DNA of 64,000 bases. Origin: Exiguobacterium artemiae 255-15 (GTDB lineage: Bacteria > Bacillota > Bacilli > Exiguobacteriales > Exiguobacteriaceae). Made by a program: the position numbers and the translations under genes. The notes under the pieces were generated by a model. That model did not search any database, was not told the DNA's origin, and saw only the letters and a program-made list of their open reading frames with translations. Positions within the stretch are counted from its first letter, which is position 1. Every line of letters begins with the position of its first letter. Below are positions 36,106-44,280 of this stretch, one piece after another. The stretch spans positions 2,444,001 through 2,508,000 of the forward strand of contig NC_010556.1 of the NCBI RefSeq assembly GCF_000019905.1, read 5' to 3'.

Positions 36106-36140
36106 AAAAAAATGAAGAAGACCGTTTCGGCCCTCTTCAT
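36106..36140 (-). terminator. Terminator of the HesB-like gene
   Basis: ATGAAGA and TCTTCTTCAT-type arms (36112-36140) form a stem with a GAAA-like loop, followed by T7 on the minus strand, eight bases after the stop codon. Confidence 0.8.
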
Positions 36141-36147
36141 CCGCTGT

Positions 36148-36435
36148 TCATTGCTTAGCTTGTGAAAAGACAATCTCTTCATTTTGGACGGATACTTCGA
36201 CATCCTGTCCCTGGAACAGCCAGTCATCCTGATCGGAGACGACGAAATGAATCCCGTCGACGGTTTCTTCAACCGCTGCCCGGTCAACGGTCTCCATGTG
36301 GACTCCGACTGAGAACCCTTGCGTTAAATCGGTAGAGCCGCCGTACTTGGCGAAAAAGCGGATCGTATCGCCTTCCTTTGCTTCCATCTCTTCTTTGAAA
36401 TATTGTAGTGCTTCGTCTGTTACGTGAATTTTCAT
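36148..36435 (-). CDS. HesB/YneR-like small protein without cysteines
   Basis: The 95-aa protein has the HesB/IscA-like fold pattern ([17 protein letters not shown], then IRFFAKYGG and [15 protein letters not shown]), as in YneR of B. subtilis. Unlike IscA or SufA it has no cysteine at all, so it cannot carry a cluster by the usual ligands. Function unknown. It is monocistronic and divergent from the lipoprotein gene, with GGAG upstream of its ATG. Confidence 0.7.
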   Translation of the reverse strand: MKIHVTDEALQYFKEEMEAKEGDTIRFFAKYGGSTDLTQGFSVGVHMETVDRAAVEETVDGIHFVVSDQDDWLFQGQDVEVSVQNEEIVFSQAKQ

Positions 36436-36547
36436 GGTGAACCCACTCTCCTTTATGCTAGTGTACCTATTCCCTACTCAAAAAAGCGAATTTCCTGTAT
36501 GGTGAAGACATAATGAAAGATGTTGTTCATATAGGAGGAACTGAAAT

Positions 36548-37390
36548 ATGAAACGATTATTGACGGTACTCGTATCAACGGGAATCATCCTCGCCGGATG
36601 CGGAAACGATTCCGCTCCGTCTACTGATACTGAATCCCCGAAGTCGACGGAAACGAAACAAACGAAACAGGCAAGTCAAGACGTTCTTGATGTCTACAAG
36701 ACGTATCAACAAACTGTTGGTCAGTCCGGTACAGCTGATGCTGAAGCACTTGCCGCGATTGAGTATACGGGGGATCAAAAGTTGTTGCGGGCCGCGACAC
36801 TCGGCGCCAAGAATTTAAAGATCAAACCGGGTAAAGTCGTCAAAAGTTTTCAGGAAGGTAACGTCGCCTACATCATTCACGAATTCAACGATGAAGACGG
36901 ATTGCCTTTACCGAACCGCGCTTCAAAACTGTTTTTAAAACAGGACGGCGAATGGAAAGTCGTCATCGTGCCGACGAAGTTTGATCCCGAAGTCTTTACG
37001 ACCCTCGCCTCGCTGTTTGAATCCTTTAATGCCGATGAATACGGCGTCAATGCGAAAGCGGCGGAAGCCGTCGGGAATACGAAAGAAGATAAGCAGGATG
37101 AAGTCTTTACCCGGGTCAATGCCCAGACGGACTACATGGCGCTTGAAATGAACAGTAACATCCTGATGATTTATGGTCCGGCCCTCGGTAACAAGGGAAA
37201 TCCGGAGACGCTTGTCCATTACTATGAGGATTACGCCGACTGGTACCGGGAGGAACAATCCTTATTACTGAAGACGGCAAAAGCCGGCACCGACTTTGAA
37301 AAGTATTTGATTGCGCTCGATCCGTTAAAGGAAAGTCTGCAAAAGAAACTCGAAAAATACGCTGACCAGTTGAATATGGAACTGGGTTGA
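36548..37390 (+). CDS. Putative lipoprotein of unknown function
   Basis: The 280-aa product starts MKRLLTVLVSTGIILAGCGN with a lipobox LAGC at residues 15-18, so it is predicted to be a lipid-anchored extracytoplasmic protein; a low-complexity Ser/Thr/Lys-rich linker follows (about 21-45). The rest is a soluble, mixed helical domain I do not recognise. It lies 12 bases before the bcp gene with no terminator, and is probably co-transcribed, perhaps in oxidative or envelope stress (inference). The ATG follows AGGAGGAA. Confidence 0.7.
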   Translation: MKRLLTVLVSTGIILAGCGNDSAPSTDTESPKSTETKQTKQASQDVLDVYKTYQQTVGQSGTADAEALAAIEYTGDQKLLRAATLGAKNLKIKPGKVVKSFQEGNVAYIIHEFNDEDGLPLPNRASKLFLKQDGEWKVVIVPTKFDPEVFTTLASLFESFNADEYGVNAKAAEAVGNTKEDKQDEVFTRVNAQTDYMALEMNSNILMIYGPALGNKGNPETLVHYYEDYADWYREEQSLLLKTAKAGTDFEKYLIALDPLKESLQKKLEKYADQLNMELG

Positions 37391-37402
37391 GGAGGACCAT
37401 TC

Positions 37403-37852
37403 ATGAATACAGTCGATTTTACATTGCCGAATGCGCAGGGAGAGATGATTTCACTAAGTGATTTCCGCGGAAAAAAAGTCATCGTCTACTTTTATCCGAA
37501 AGATTCGACACCTGGGTGTACGACGGAGGCGTGTGACTTCCGTGATGCTTCGGAAGCCTTTGCCGCAAAGAACACGGTCATTCTCGGCATTTCGGCAGAC
37601 AGTCAAAAACGTCACCAGAATTTTATTTCAAAATACGAACTTCCATTCGAATTATTGTCTGATGTCGACCATACCGTCTGTGAGCAATACGGTGTCTGGC
37701 AGTTGAAAAAGAATTACGGAAAGGAATATTATGGAATCGTTCGTTCTACTTTTTTAATCAATGAATCTGGTGAATTGATTCAGGAATGGCGTTCCGTGAA
37801 AGTCAAAGATCACGTCACAGAAGCACTTTCCTTCCTCGAACAACTGAACTGA
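37403..37852 (+). CDS. bcp: Thioredoxin-dependent peroxiredoxin, Bcp type
   Basis: The 149-aa protein has the peroxidatic Cys39 and the resolving-type Cys44 in DSTPGCTTEACDFRD, with VYFYPKDSTPG typical of BCP/PrxQ. It reduces hydrogen peroxide and lipid peroxides using thioredoxin. A GGAGG site precedes the ATG. It is the second gene of an operon with the lipoprotein. Confidence 0.92.
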   Translation: MNTVDFTLPNAQGEMISLSDFRGKKVIVYFYPKDSTPGCTTEACDFRDASEAFAAKNTVILGISADSQKRHQNFISKYELPFELLSDVDHTVCEQYGVWQLKKNYGKEYYGIVRSTFLINESGELIQEWRSVKVKDHVTEALSFLEQLN

Positions 37853-37857
37853 CCGGA

Positions 37858-37893
37858 TTAAAACACGCCATTTGATGTGCGTGTTTTAATTTT
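37858..37893 (+). terminator. Terminator of bcp
   Basis: TTAAAACACGC (37858-37868) pairs perfectly with GCGTGTTTTAA (37879-37889), followed by T4. Confidence 0.88.
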
Positions 37894-37983
37894 GGAATCA
37901 TTTTTACCTCCCAATATTATCCTTCCGAAAAATTATTTTTACAAAAAAACCGTTGATATTACACGAAATTTTAATCAATTTGA

Positions 37984-38032
37984 AATAATCTGAAAATAAA
38001 CTATTGATTTTTCTGAATATTGTATTTATTAT
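37984..38032 (+). promoter_or_regulatory. Promoter of the OppA-like gene with two CodY-like boxes
   Basis: TTGATT (38004-38009) and TATTAT (38027-38032) are 17 bases apart. ATTTTTCTGAATATT (38007-38021) matches the CodY consensus at 13 of 15 positions and overlaps the -35 and spacer; AATAATCTGAAAATA (37984-37998) matches at 12 of 15 positions. CodY repression of oligopeptide uptake is established in Firmicutes, so control here is plausible. The stretch 37894-38178 contains this promoter and a structured leader and no gene. Confidence 0.65.
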
Positions 38033-38044
38033 TGGTAACAAGTT

Positions 38045-38114
38045 GATCCGGTGCTTTTCTTCAACAAAATAAAAGGCGATGACCCCTCTTATTTTTTTAA
38101 TAGGACACCGGATC
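38045..38114 (+). promoter_or_regulatory. Structured leader with a terminator-like hairpin
   Basis: In the untranslated leader, GATCCGGTG (38045-38053) and CACCGGATC (38106-38114) are perfect inverted repeats enclosing a smaller hairpin: AAATAAAAGG (38067-38076) with CCTCTTATTT (38085-38094), followed by T7 (38092-38098). The inner hairpin could end transcription early; the outer pair would re-form the leader around it. Attenuation is a possibility, not shown. Confidence 0.45.
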
Positions 38115-38178
38115 GCTATTCTAATCGGTACTCATTTTTCAATCATATATATTCATTCTTGGGAGGGAACTTATTATT

Positions 38179-39828
38179 ATGAAAACGAAAAAAACACTTG
38201 CACTTGTTGGTGCTTTAGCCATCGCCGGATCAAGCCTCGCTGCTTGTACATCGACAGATGATTCAAAAGATACTTCAGGTTCGACTGATACGAAAAAGGC
38301 GTCGGACAAACAGGTTCTTAACCTGACAAGCGGTTCAGACATCCCGGCACTCAGCCCGACCGTTGCGACAGACTCAGTTTCATTCACAGTCTTAAACAAC
38401 GTCCAGGAAGGTCTCTTCCGTCTCGACGAAAAACAAGAGCCGACACCTGGTGTTGCGGAAAGTGTAGACGTCTCTGAAGATGGTCTTACATACACATTTA
38501 AATTACGTGATTCTAAATGGTCGGACGGCAGTGACGTCACGGCAAAAGACTTCGAATATGCGTGGAAACGTGTTCTTGATCCGAAAAGCGGATCGCAATA
38601 TGCGTACATCATGTATATCATCGATGGCGCTGAAGCGTATAACACAGGAAAAGGAAAACCGGCTGACGTCGGTGTCAAAGCAGTTGACGACAAGACACTT
38701 GAAGTCAAACTGACACAACCGGCTGAATACTTCAAAGCATTGACTGGCTTCGGTTCATTCATGCCACTCAAACAGGAATTTGTTGAAGAAAAAGGCAAAG
38801 ACTTCGCGACGAACCCGGAGAACTTCCTTTACAACGGACCGTTCCAACTGACGGACTGGAAAACAGAAGTCGGCTGGAGCTACAAGAAAAACGATCAGTA
38901 TTGGGATGCAGATACGGTCAAACTCGAAGAAGTCAACTATAAAGTCGTTAAAGAAGTATCAACAGCCGTCAACCTGTACGAAAAAGGTGATATCGATACA
39001 GTTGGTCTGACAAGTGAGTTCGTTGATCAGTACAAAGATAGCGAAGACTTCGATACACGTCTTGACGCGTCGATGTACTACATCCAAATGAACTTCAAAA
39101 ACGAATTGCTCAAAAACAAAGACATCCGTAAAGCAATCGACTCTGGTTACGATAAAGAGCAGATGGCGAACGTCCTCTTAAACAACGGATCGATCCCTGC
39201 TTACTACTATGTACCAAAAGAATTCGCTAAAGGTCCGGACGGAAAAGACTTCCGTGACGGCAACGAAGGTTTCGGATCATTCGATGCTTCATCGGCTAAA
39301 GCTTCGTTCGAAAAAGGTCTGAAGGATATCGGTAAGAAATCCGTCAAGCTTGAGCTTCTTTCATACGATGACGACAACTCGAAGAAAATCTCCGAATACC
39401 TCAAAGGCGAGTGGGAGAAAAACCTTCCAGGTCTTGAAGTTACAATCAAACAGCAACCGTTCAAAAACAAATTGGACCTCGAGTCTAAAGGTCAGTTCGA
39501 ACTTTCATTCGCAGGATGGGGCCCTGACTACCAGGATCCAATGACATTCCTCGACATGTGGATGACAGATGGACCGTACAACCGCGGTAAGTACACAAGC
39601 GACAAGTACGATTCACTCATCAAGTCGGCGATGAAAGAAACAGATGCAGCAAAACGTTGGCAGTCACTGAAAGATGCGGAGAAAGTCTTACTTGAAGACG
39701 ATCAAGCGATCTCAGTTATGTACCAACGCGGTGCTTCCCTCTTACGTAAACCGTACGTTAAAGGAATCGTCAACCATAAAGTCGGTGCGGATACTTCGTT
39801 CAAATGGACGTATATCGAAGGAAAATAA
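38179..39828 (+). CDS. Oligopeptide ABC transporter substrate-binding lipoprotein, OppA/DppE-like
   Basis: A 549-aa SBP family 5 protein. The signal peptide ends in a lipobox LAAC (residues 14-17), followed by a Ser/Asp/Lys-rich linker. The mature domain has PTVATDSVSF, SDGSDVTAKDFEYAWKR, and ELSFAGWGPDYQDPMTF, typical of peptide-binding proteins. It captures oligopeptides for an Opp/Dpp permease, which is not encoded here. The gene is monocistronic with CodY-like boxes. The ATG has GGGAGG upstream. A symbol cannot be given, because OppA and DppE-type orphans are alike. Confidence 0.9.
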   Translation: MKTKKTLALVGALAIAGSSLAACTSTDDSKDTSGSTDTKKASDKQVLNLTSGSDIPALSPTVATDSVSFTVLNNVQEGLFRLDEKQEPTPGVAESVDVSEDGLTYTFKLRDSKWSDGSDVTAKDFEYAWKRVLDPKSGSQYAYIMYIIDGAEAYNTGKGKPADVGVKAVDDKTLEVKLTQPAEYFKALTGFGSFMPLKQEFVEEKGKDFATNPENFLYNGPFQLTDWKTEVGWSYKKNDQYWDADTVKLEEVNYKVVKEVSTAVNLYEKGDIDTVGLTSEFVDQYKDSEDFDTRLDASMYYIQMNFKNELLKNKDIRKAIDSGYDKEQMANVLLNNGSIPAYYYVPKEFAKGPDGKDFRDGNEGFGSFDASSAKASFEKGLKDIGKKSVKLELLSYDDDNSKKISEYLKGEWEKNLPGLEVTIKQQPFKNKLDLESKGQFELSFAGWGPDYQDPMTFLDMWMTDGPYNRGKYTSDKYDSLIKSAMKETDAAKRWQSLKDAEKVLLEDDQAISVMYQRGASLLRKPYVKGIVNHKVGADTSFKWTYIEGK

Positions 39829-39837
39829 GTATGACCT

Positions 39838-39876
39838 AAGACCAGTCTCGCTCCATGCGGGTCTGGTCTTTTTTTC
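39838..39876 (+). terminator. Terminator of the OppA-like gene
   Basis: AAGACCAG and CTGGTCTT arms (39838-39845 and 39863-39870), with an inner TCTCGC/GCGGGT extension, are followed by T6. Beyond it, 39877-40097 is AT-rich and has no gene that I can support. Confidence 0.82.
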
Positions 39877-40097
39877 CATATGAGACAAATGTACTGTTTT
39901 TATACGGTTCATTAAAAATTGGTAACATTCTGTTTTCATTTGGATTACTTCCATTTATACTTAGCAGAAGAATGATTTTCACTTTATTTACAATATTTCA
40001 CGGTAATTATTCATAATTAATGGAAAAGTGCCGATATATTCTATACAGAGGACTTTTGCCTCAACTATTACGATTTACTAGGAAGGAGGACTCACCC

Positions 40098-40748
40098 TTG
40101 AAACAACGTGTACTTACGAGTCAGCAAACATGGACGGAAGAACAACTTGAAATGATTCAAGCCATCCAAGCTTTAGGCGAACTCATCCAGGATCGTCCCC
40201 GCCGGACGATTTATCGTCGTTATGCCATCGAACATGGTTGGCCGCAACCGGAAACCATCATTCGTCAGTTCGGATCTTGGCCGGAAGCTTTATCAGCAGC
40301 CGGTTATGAATGGCATATCGATCAACAGCCGGAAGAACTCGAGCGGGCTCCGAAATATACAAAAGATGAAATCCTGAAATCGTTTCACCGGTACGCCCAG
40401 GATGTCGGATCGACCATCACCTTAAAGAAATATCAAATCTGGCGTAAATCGGTTCATCATGCTCCGAGTCATTATCATATCGTGAAGATGTTCGGATCTT
40501 GGCATGATGCCTGTACGGCCGCAGGATTAGAAGCGAGCGTCACCTATTCAAAAGCCGAGCTTGCTGCGTCGCTGCGCCAAGCGATTGAAGAAGTCGGTTT
40601 CTCGCTCTCATTCGAAGCCTATCGTGAATGGGCGAAACGAAACAACAAACCGTCGACGAAAGCTCTACTGCACCGGTATGGTTCTTGGTCTGCGGCCATC
40701 CATGCGATTGAAAGCGAAATCCGTACGAGCAACCAGCAAGCTCAATAA
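40098..40748 (+). CDS. Three-repeat HNH/homing-endonuclease-associated DNA-binding protein
   Basis: From the TTG start (GGAAGGAGGA upstream) the protein has 216 residues and three related repeats, each with a tyrosine-rich helix and the signature GSW followed by an Ala-rich turn: FGSWPEALSAAG (58-69), FGSWHDACTAAG (132-143) and YGSWSAAIHAIE (194-205). This is the pattern of the HNH-associated repeat, a DNA-binding helix-turn-helix-like unit often found next to nuclease domains. No HNH or GIY-YIG nuclease motif occurs here, so it may be a regulator or a degraded homing protein. Function unknown. Confidence 0.6.
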   Translation: MKQRVLTSQQTWTEEQLEMIQAIQALGELIQDRPRRTIYRRYAIEHGWPQPETIIRQFGSWPEALSAAGYEWHIDQQPEELERAPKYTKDEILKSFHRYAQDVGSTITLKKYQIWRKSVHHAPSHYHIVKMFGSWHDACTAAGLEASVTYSKAELAASLRQAIEEVGFSLSFEAYREWAKRNNKPSTKALLHRYGSWSAAIHAIESEIRTSNQQAQ

Positions 40749-40918
40749 TCCTGCTTTTATTTTTCCTTCAAATACATTCATAATCACTGAGCCTCCTTCT
40801 CTTGCAGAACGGGGCTTTTTTGTCTCATTTAACGCCCTCAGAGAGCTTCCTGTTCTTACCTCTTACTACGGGTACTTAAGAGCTCTCCACACGATCTACA
40901 CACGTTATCAGAACGTTA

Positions 40919-41160
40919 AAAGGGGCTGACTCAAAAAAGAAACACTCATTCTTTCACGCCCTTTCCTCAGGCGAGACACAAGCCAGTTTTCCTGCCTGAA
41001 TCAGGCAGAAACCCGGGTCTTGTTTGTCTCTGACAGCGCAAAATCGCGCTTTTCCCTGTAGGAGTCGCGTGAAAAGAGTGTTTTTTTACACGAAAAGGGT
41101 GGCAGATTCCAATTCTGCCACCCTTCTCTTTGTAGAATCTGACTTTTGAGTCAGCACCTT
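40919..41160 (-). repeat. Composite palindromic intergenic repeat, copy 2
   Basis: The gap 40749-41170 holds no gene. Its outer ends are AAGGGGCTGACTCAAAA (40919-40936) and the inverse TTTTGAGTCAGCACC (41144-41158), a sequence frequent in Bacillales intergenic DNA. Inside, on the minus strand, 41066-40958 begins GACTCCTACAGGGAAAAGCG and ends GCCTGAGGAAAGGGCG, the same end blocks as the repeat at 24223-24333 with a different middle (two internal hairpins, GCCTGAATCAGGC and GCGCAAAATCGCGC). CACTC-type arms (40943-40959 and 41067-41080) add a further stem. Confidence 0.6.
41093..41126 (-). terminator. Terminator of the diguanylate cyclase gene
   Basis: AAGGGTGGCAGA (41095-41106) pairs perfectly with TCTGCCACCCTT (41114-41125); the minus strand then has TTTTCG. 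It lies within the composite repeat, 45 bases after the stop codon. Confidence 0.6.
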
Positions 41161-41170
41161 TATCTTAAGC

Positions 41171-42868
41171 TTAGATGACACGTTCTTTCCACTCTTGGTA
41201 TGATGCGACACGGTCGCGTCCTTGGAACTTCGCACCGATATACATTGCCCGGTCGGCATTGCGGATCAGACTCGCTAAATCACCCAGCTCGTTTAACGTA
41301 TCGACACCGATACTTGCCGTAATCCTTAACGAATCTCCTTCAACCTGAATCGGATTGGCATGTAACGTCTCGCGAATCCGTTCGGCAACGATTTGAGCCG
41401 ATTCCAGATCCGTATTCGGTAACAAGACAACAAATTCCTCGCCGCCGTAACGGGCCACAAGATCGGTGATTCGCGTCGCCTGCATTAACAGCTTGGCGAC
41501 TTCAAACAGAACGATATCCCCGACTTCATGCCCATATGTATCGTTGATCTGTTTAAAATGGTCCAAATCGATCATCAAGGCTGAGAATGGATATAAATCA
41601 CGTTGCCGAATCCGGCGATCGCCCCACTCCTGCAACGCCCGGTAGTTCGGTAATTTCGTCATCGCGTCCGTCCGGCTGTCCGTCAACAGACGTTCCCGCT
41701 CCTGTGCCCGTTCAACTGCCCAGGAGAGGACACGTAACGCGCGGTACAATTCATAACCAAAGTCTTTTGTGAACTCGCCGCTCGCTTCAGATGCTAAAAA
41801 TAAAGAGCAATTGATTTTTTCGGTTGCTTCCGGCTGAATAAACAGAATCGATTGCGTTTCTTCCGGGACACAATCATACAGGCGGATATCCCATTCCTGT
41901 TGCATACCGTAAAGCAACACTTCTTCTTTTTCGTCAATGATATCTTCAATGATGATGCCGTGGACATGATCCGCTTTTAATTTCCGACCGTCCTTTAACG
42001 AATAATAAATCGACTCCCCTTCACCGAAATCAAACTTAATCCAGGCGATATCCGGACGAACGAAATGGTTCAATTGGCGTAAATACCGTTCGATGATGAA
42101 CTGGGCATCGCCGTCTTTCCAGGCTGCTTCCTTCAATCGTTCAATCTGTTCCCAGTGCTCGATCCGGTCACTGGCATGGACGGAACTGCCAAGCGACCGT
42201 TTGATGATGAACAGCGCAAAAGCTGTCATGACAAGACCGCTGTTGCCGTTGTTTTGAACCATCAACGTACTGAAAATTCCAAACAGCAATTCGGCGGCAA
42301 TGACAACTGCCTCAAACCGAAGCAACGGTAGCATGACACTGTTCGGGATGTTTTCACCAAGTAAAAAGTTCGACAATTTATACTGGAACAGTAAGACGAT
42401 CCATAAAATCAAGACCATGACGAGCAACGGTCCGACGTTTTCAATCAATAAAAAATCTTTTCCGTGCGTCCCGCCGAGCGCATTGTAAGCTAGTCCGGCA
42501 GGCAAAATCAATAACAGCTCGAGCGTGACATTAAACGGGTAATTATGTAGCATACGCCGGCGGCCGATTGCGGTATGGAACGTCCGCAATTGGTAAATCA
42601 ACATCGTCAATTGTCCAACACAGATGGCAGACAGGAGTCCATACGTTAAAAACGTAAACAGGACGAATCCGAAATGGAACGTAAAGCTCATATGTCTTCT
42701 GCGCACCGGATCAATAACAAAGATGGTGGAGAGTGCAACAACAAGCGTAAACGTAAAAAAGTCGATGCTCAGGTTGTAATCTCTTGATTTCGCCAGTAAA
42801 TCGATTCCGATGACGACAAGAAAAAATACAATCCAGCTTCGAAGGAGATATTGTTGAAAGCGACGCAT
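41171..42868 (-). CDS. Membrane diguanylate cyclase with product-inhibition site
   Basis: The 565-aa protein has about seven transmembrane helices (residues 8-220), a GAF-like or linker region (240-385) and a GGDEF domain. The catalytic motif is GGEEF (475-479), the metal Asp residues are present in MIDLDHFKQIND, and an I-site RITD sits eight residues before GGEEF, so it should be an active cyclase with feedback inhibition. Unlike the two EAL proteins in this window, nothing essential is missing. Signal unknown. It is monocistronic with a TTG-free ATG start and GGAAGGGGA upstream. Confidence 0.88.
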   Translation of the reverse strand: MRRFQQYLLRSWIVFFLVVIGIDLLAKSRDYNLSIDFFTFTLVVALSTIFVIDPVRRRHMSFTFHFGFVLFTFLTYGLLSAICVGQLTMLIYQLRTFHTAIGRRRMLHNYPFNVTLELLLILPAGLAYNALGGTHGKDFLLIENVGPLLVMVLILWIVLLFQYKLSNFLLGENIPNSVMLPLLRFEAVVIAAELLFGIFSTLMVQNNGNSGLVMTAFALFIIKRSLGSSVHASDRIEHWEQIERLKEAAWKDGDAQFIIERYLRQLNHFVRPDIAWIKFDFGEGESIYYSLKDGRKLKADHVHGIIIEDIIDEKEEVLLYGMQQEWDIRLYDCVPEETQSILFIQPEATEKINCSLFLASEASGEFTKDFGYELYRALRVLSWAVERAQERERLLTDSRTDAMTKLPNYRALQEWGDRRIRQRDLYPFSALMIDLDHFKQINDTYGHEVGDIVLFEVAKLLMQATRITDLVARYGGEEFVVLLPNTDLESAQIVAERIRETLHANPIQVEGDSLRITASIGVDTLNELGDLASLIRNADRAMYIGAKFQGRDRVASYQEWKERVI

Positions 42869-42996
42869 GTTGACTTCCCCTTCCTAACACATTTTGTGTA
42901 TATATGAAAAAAACAATCTGATTATCACTCATTTGAGCATTGAGGTCTATTCTTCAAGCTTTGATTTGTTACACTAGCAATAGAGGTGATAAATCA

Positions 42997-43605
42997 GTGA
43001 CTACACATTTTACGAAAGAAGCATTTGATACATTTGAGATTGAAGGACTGGAACAACGGATGGACGCGATTCGGGAACGGATTCAACCCGTTTTCAAACA
43101 AATCGGACAGGAAGTCTCACCCGATTTAACGGTCAACCTGGCAGAAGATATGTATGTGCATATTGCACAGCATGCCCGCCGGAAAGTAAATCCCCCGAAG
43201 GACACATGGATGGCTTTTTCCCCAAACAAACGCGGCTACAAAAAGCATCCGCATTTCCAAGTCGGCTTATTTGATGATCATCTGTTCATCTGGCTCGCTT
43301 ACATTTACGAACTTCCGAATAAATCACAGTACGCGACAAAACTCCTGAATCATCAGGAACTGTTGCACGCTCTTCCGTCTGATTTCGTTGTTTCTTACGA
43401 TCATATGAAGAAAGAGGCACAACAGATTGACGAGACCGGTCTGGAACAAGGACTGGTACGATTCCGTGATGTCAAGAAAGCGGAATTTTTGGTCGGCCGT
43501 CATGTCTCTGCCGAAGAAGTCAGTGCGATGTCGCACGAAGATCTAGTAAAATTGATTCGAAATACCTATGAACAACTCGTGCCAATCTATAAAAAAATTC
43601 AATAA
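42997..43605 (+). CDS. yktB: YktB/DUF1054-family protein
   Basis: The 202-aa protein matches DUF1054 throughout: FTKEAFDTFEIEGLEQRM, WMAFSPNKRGYKKHPHFQ, LFIWLAYIYELPNK and FLVGRHV. Function in this family is unknown. I chose GTG at 42997-42999, which follows AGAGGTGAT, because the longer frame upstream starts with TTG without a ribosome binding site. Monocistronic, convergent with the secreted protein gene. Confidence 0.85.
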   Translation: MTTHFTKEAFDTFEIEGLEQRMDAIRERIQPVFKQIGQEVSPDLTVNLAEDMYVHIAQHARRKVNPPKDTWMAFSPNKRGYKKHPHFQVGLFDDHLFIWLAYIYELPNKSQYATKLLNHQELLHALPSDFVVSYDHMKKEAQQIDETGLEQGLVRFRDVKKAEFLVGRHVSAEEVSAMSHEDLVKLIRNTYEQLVPIYKKIQ

Positions 43606-43633
43606 AAAGGATGGCCCAAAAGGTCATCCTTTG
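43604..43633. terminator. Terminator between converging genes
   Basis: AAAGGATGGCC (43606-43616) pairs with GGTCATCCTTT (43622-43632), with A5 at 43604-43608 giving a T run on the minus strand. Confidence 0.7.
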
Positions 43634-43637
43634 TTCG

Positions 43638-44147
43638 TTAGTTATATTTTACTAGAATTGACATGACTTGTGTACGTTCAGAATTTAAATTTAGATAAAT
43701 GTTGACCTCTTTTGTTGAAACGGTCATCAGGTTGAATGTTTTGTCGAGTTTTGCCGTTGAGTACGCTTTTTTGACTTCTTTGACGGTAATTGTCCGGCCG
43801 ATCACTTTTGGATTGTAGACGATGGCTGAGACTTTCGCTTTGCGGTCAGGCACACCGAATGTCGAGCAGTAGTGAACTGCTTTGTTCGGAGCGACCAATC
43901 CTTTACCGCTTTGGCACCACGTCGAGTTTTTTTCCCCTTTGTACGCGCTATGTACCTGGGCTAACGTCGTTTTTTCCAATGTCACTTTTCCATCGACGGA
44001 TTTGGCTTTTGACGCTGTCGTTTTAACTTGTTTCAACCAATCGATATCCGTCGGCTTCGCAGCTTCGGCAGACTGGTTATATGAAGGACCTGAGACGAGG
44101 CTCATGGTAAGTGCGGCAGTTAAGATAAGACCAAAAATTTGTTTCAT
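43638..44147 (-). CDS. Secreted protein of unknown function
   Basis: The 169-aa product starts MKQIFGLILTAALTMSLVSG with a hydrophobic signal peptide and a likely AEA cleavage site near 31-33. The mature part is Lys-rich, has two cysteines (WCQSGKG and HYCSTFG) that may form a disulfide, and ends in repeated-looking beta strands. I do not recognise a family. The start at ATG 44147 follows GGGGGAG. Monocistronic. Confidence 0.65.
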   Translation of the reverse strand: MKQIFGLILTAALTMSLVSGPSYNQSAEAAKPTDIDWLKQVKTTASKAKSVDGKVTLEKTTLAQVHSAYKGEKNSTWCQSGKGLVAPNKAVHYCSTFGVPDRKAKVSAIVYNPKVIGRTITVKEVKKAYSTAKLDKTFNLMTVSTKEVNIYLNLNSERTQVMSILVKYN

Positions 44148-44241
44148 GATGTGCTCCCCCTTGAAATGCTTTGATAAATATCTCATTCCCCCATTTTCGA
44201 AATAATATTCACTTTACATACATTTCTTTAAAAAATATTTC

Positions 44242-44277
44242 AAAAAAAGTTGTTACCCGTTTGGGCAACAACTTTTC
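44242..44277 (-). terminator. Terminator of the pot operon
   Basis: AAAAGTTGTTACCC (44245-44258) pairs with GGGCAACAACTTTT (44263-44276) with one mismatch, then T7 on the minus strand, four bases from the potD stop codon. Confidence 0.88.
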
Positions 44278-44280
44278 TTG

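Noticed and set aside
36440-36547. Cobalamin or T-box type riboswitch before the lipoprotein gene
   Set aside because: The gap is only about 110 bases and shows no conserved structural motifs.
40561-40929. ORF in the second half of the GSW-repeat gene region
   Set aside because: It is out of frame with the repeat-bearing protein and runs into the intergenic gap.
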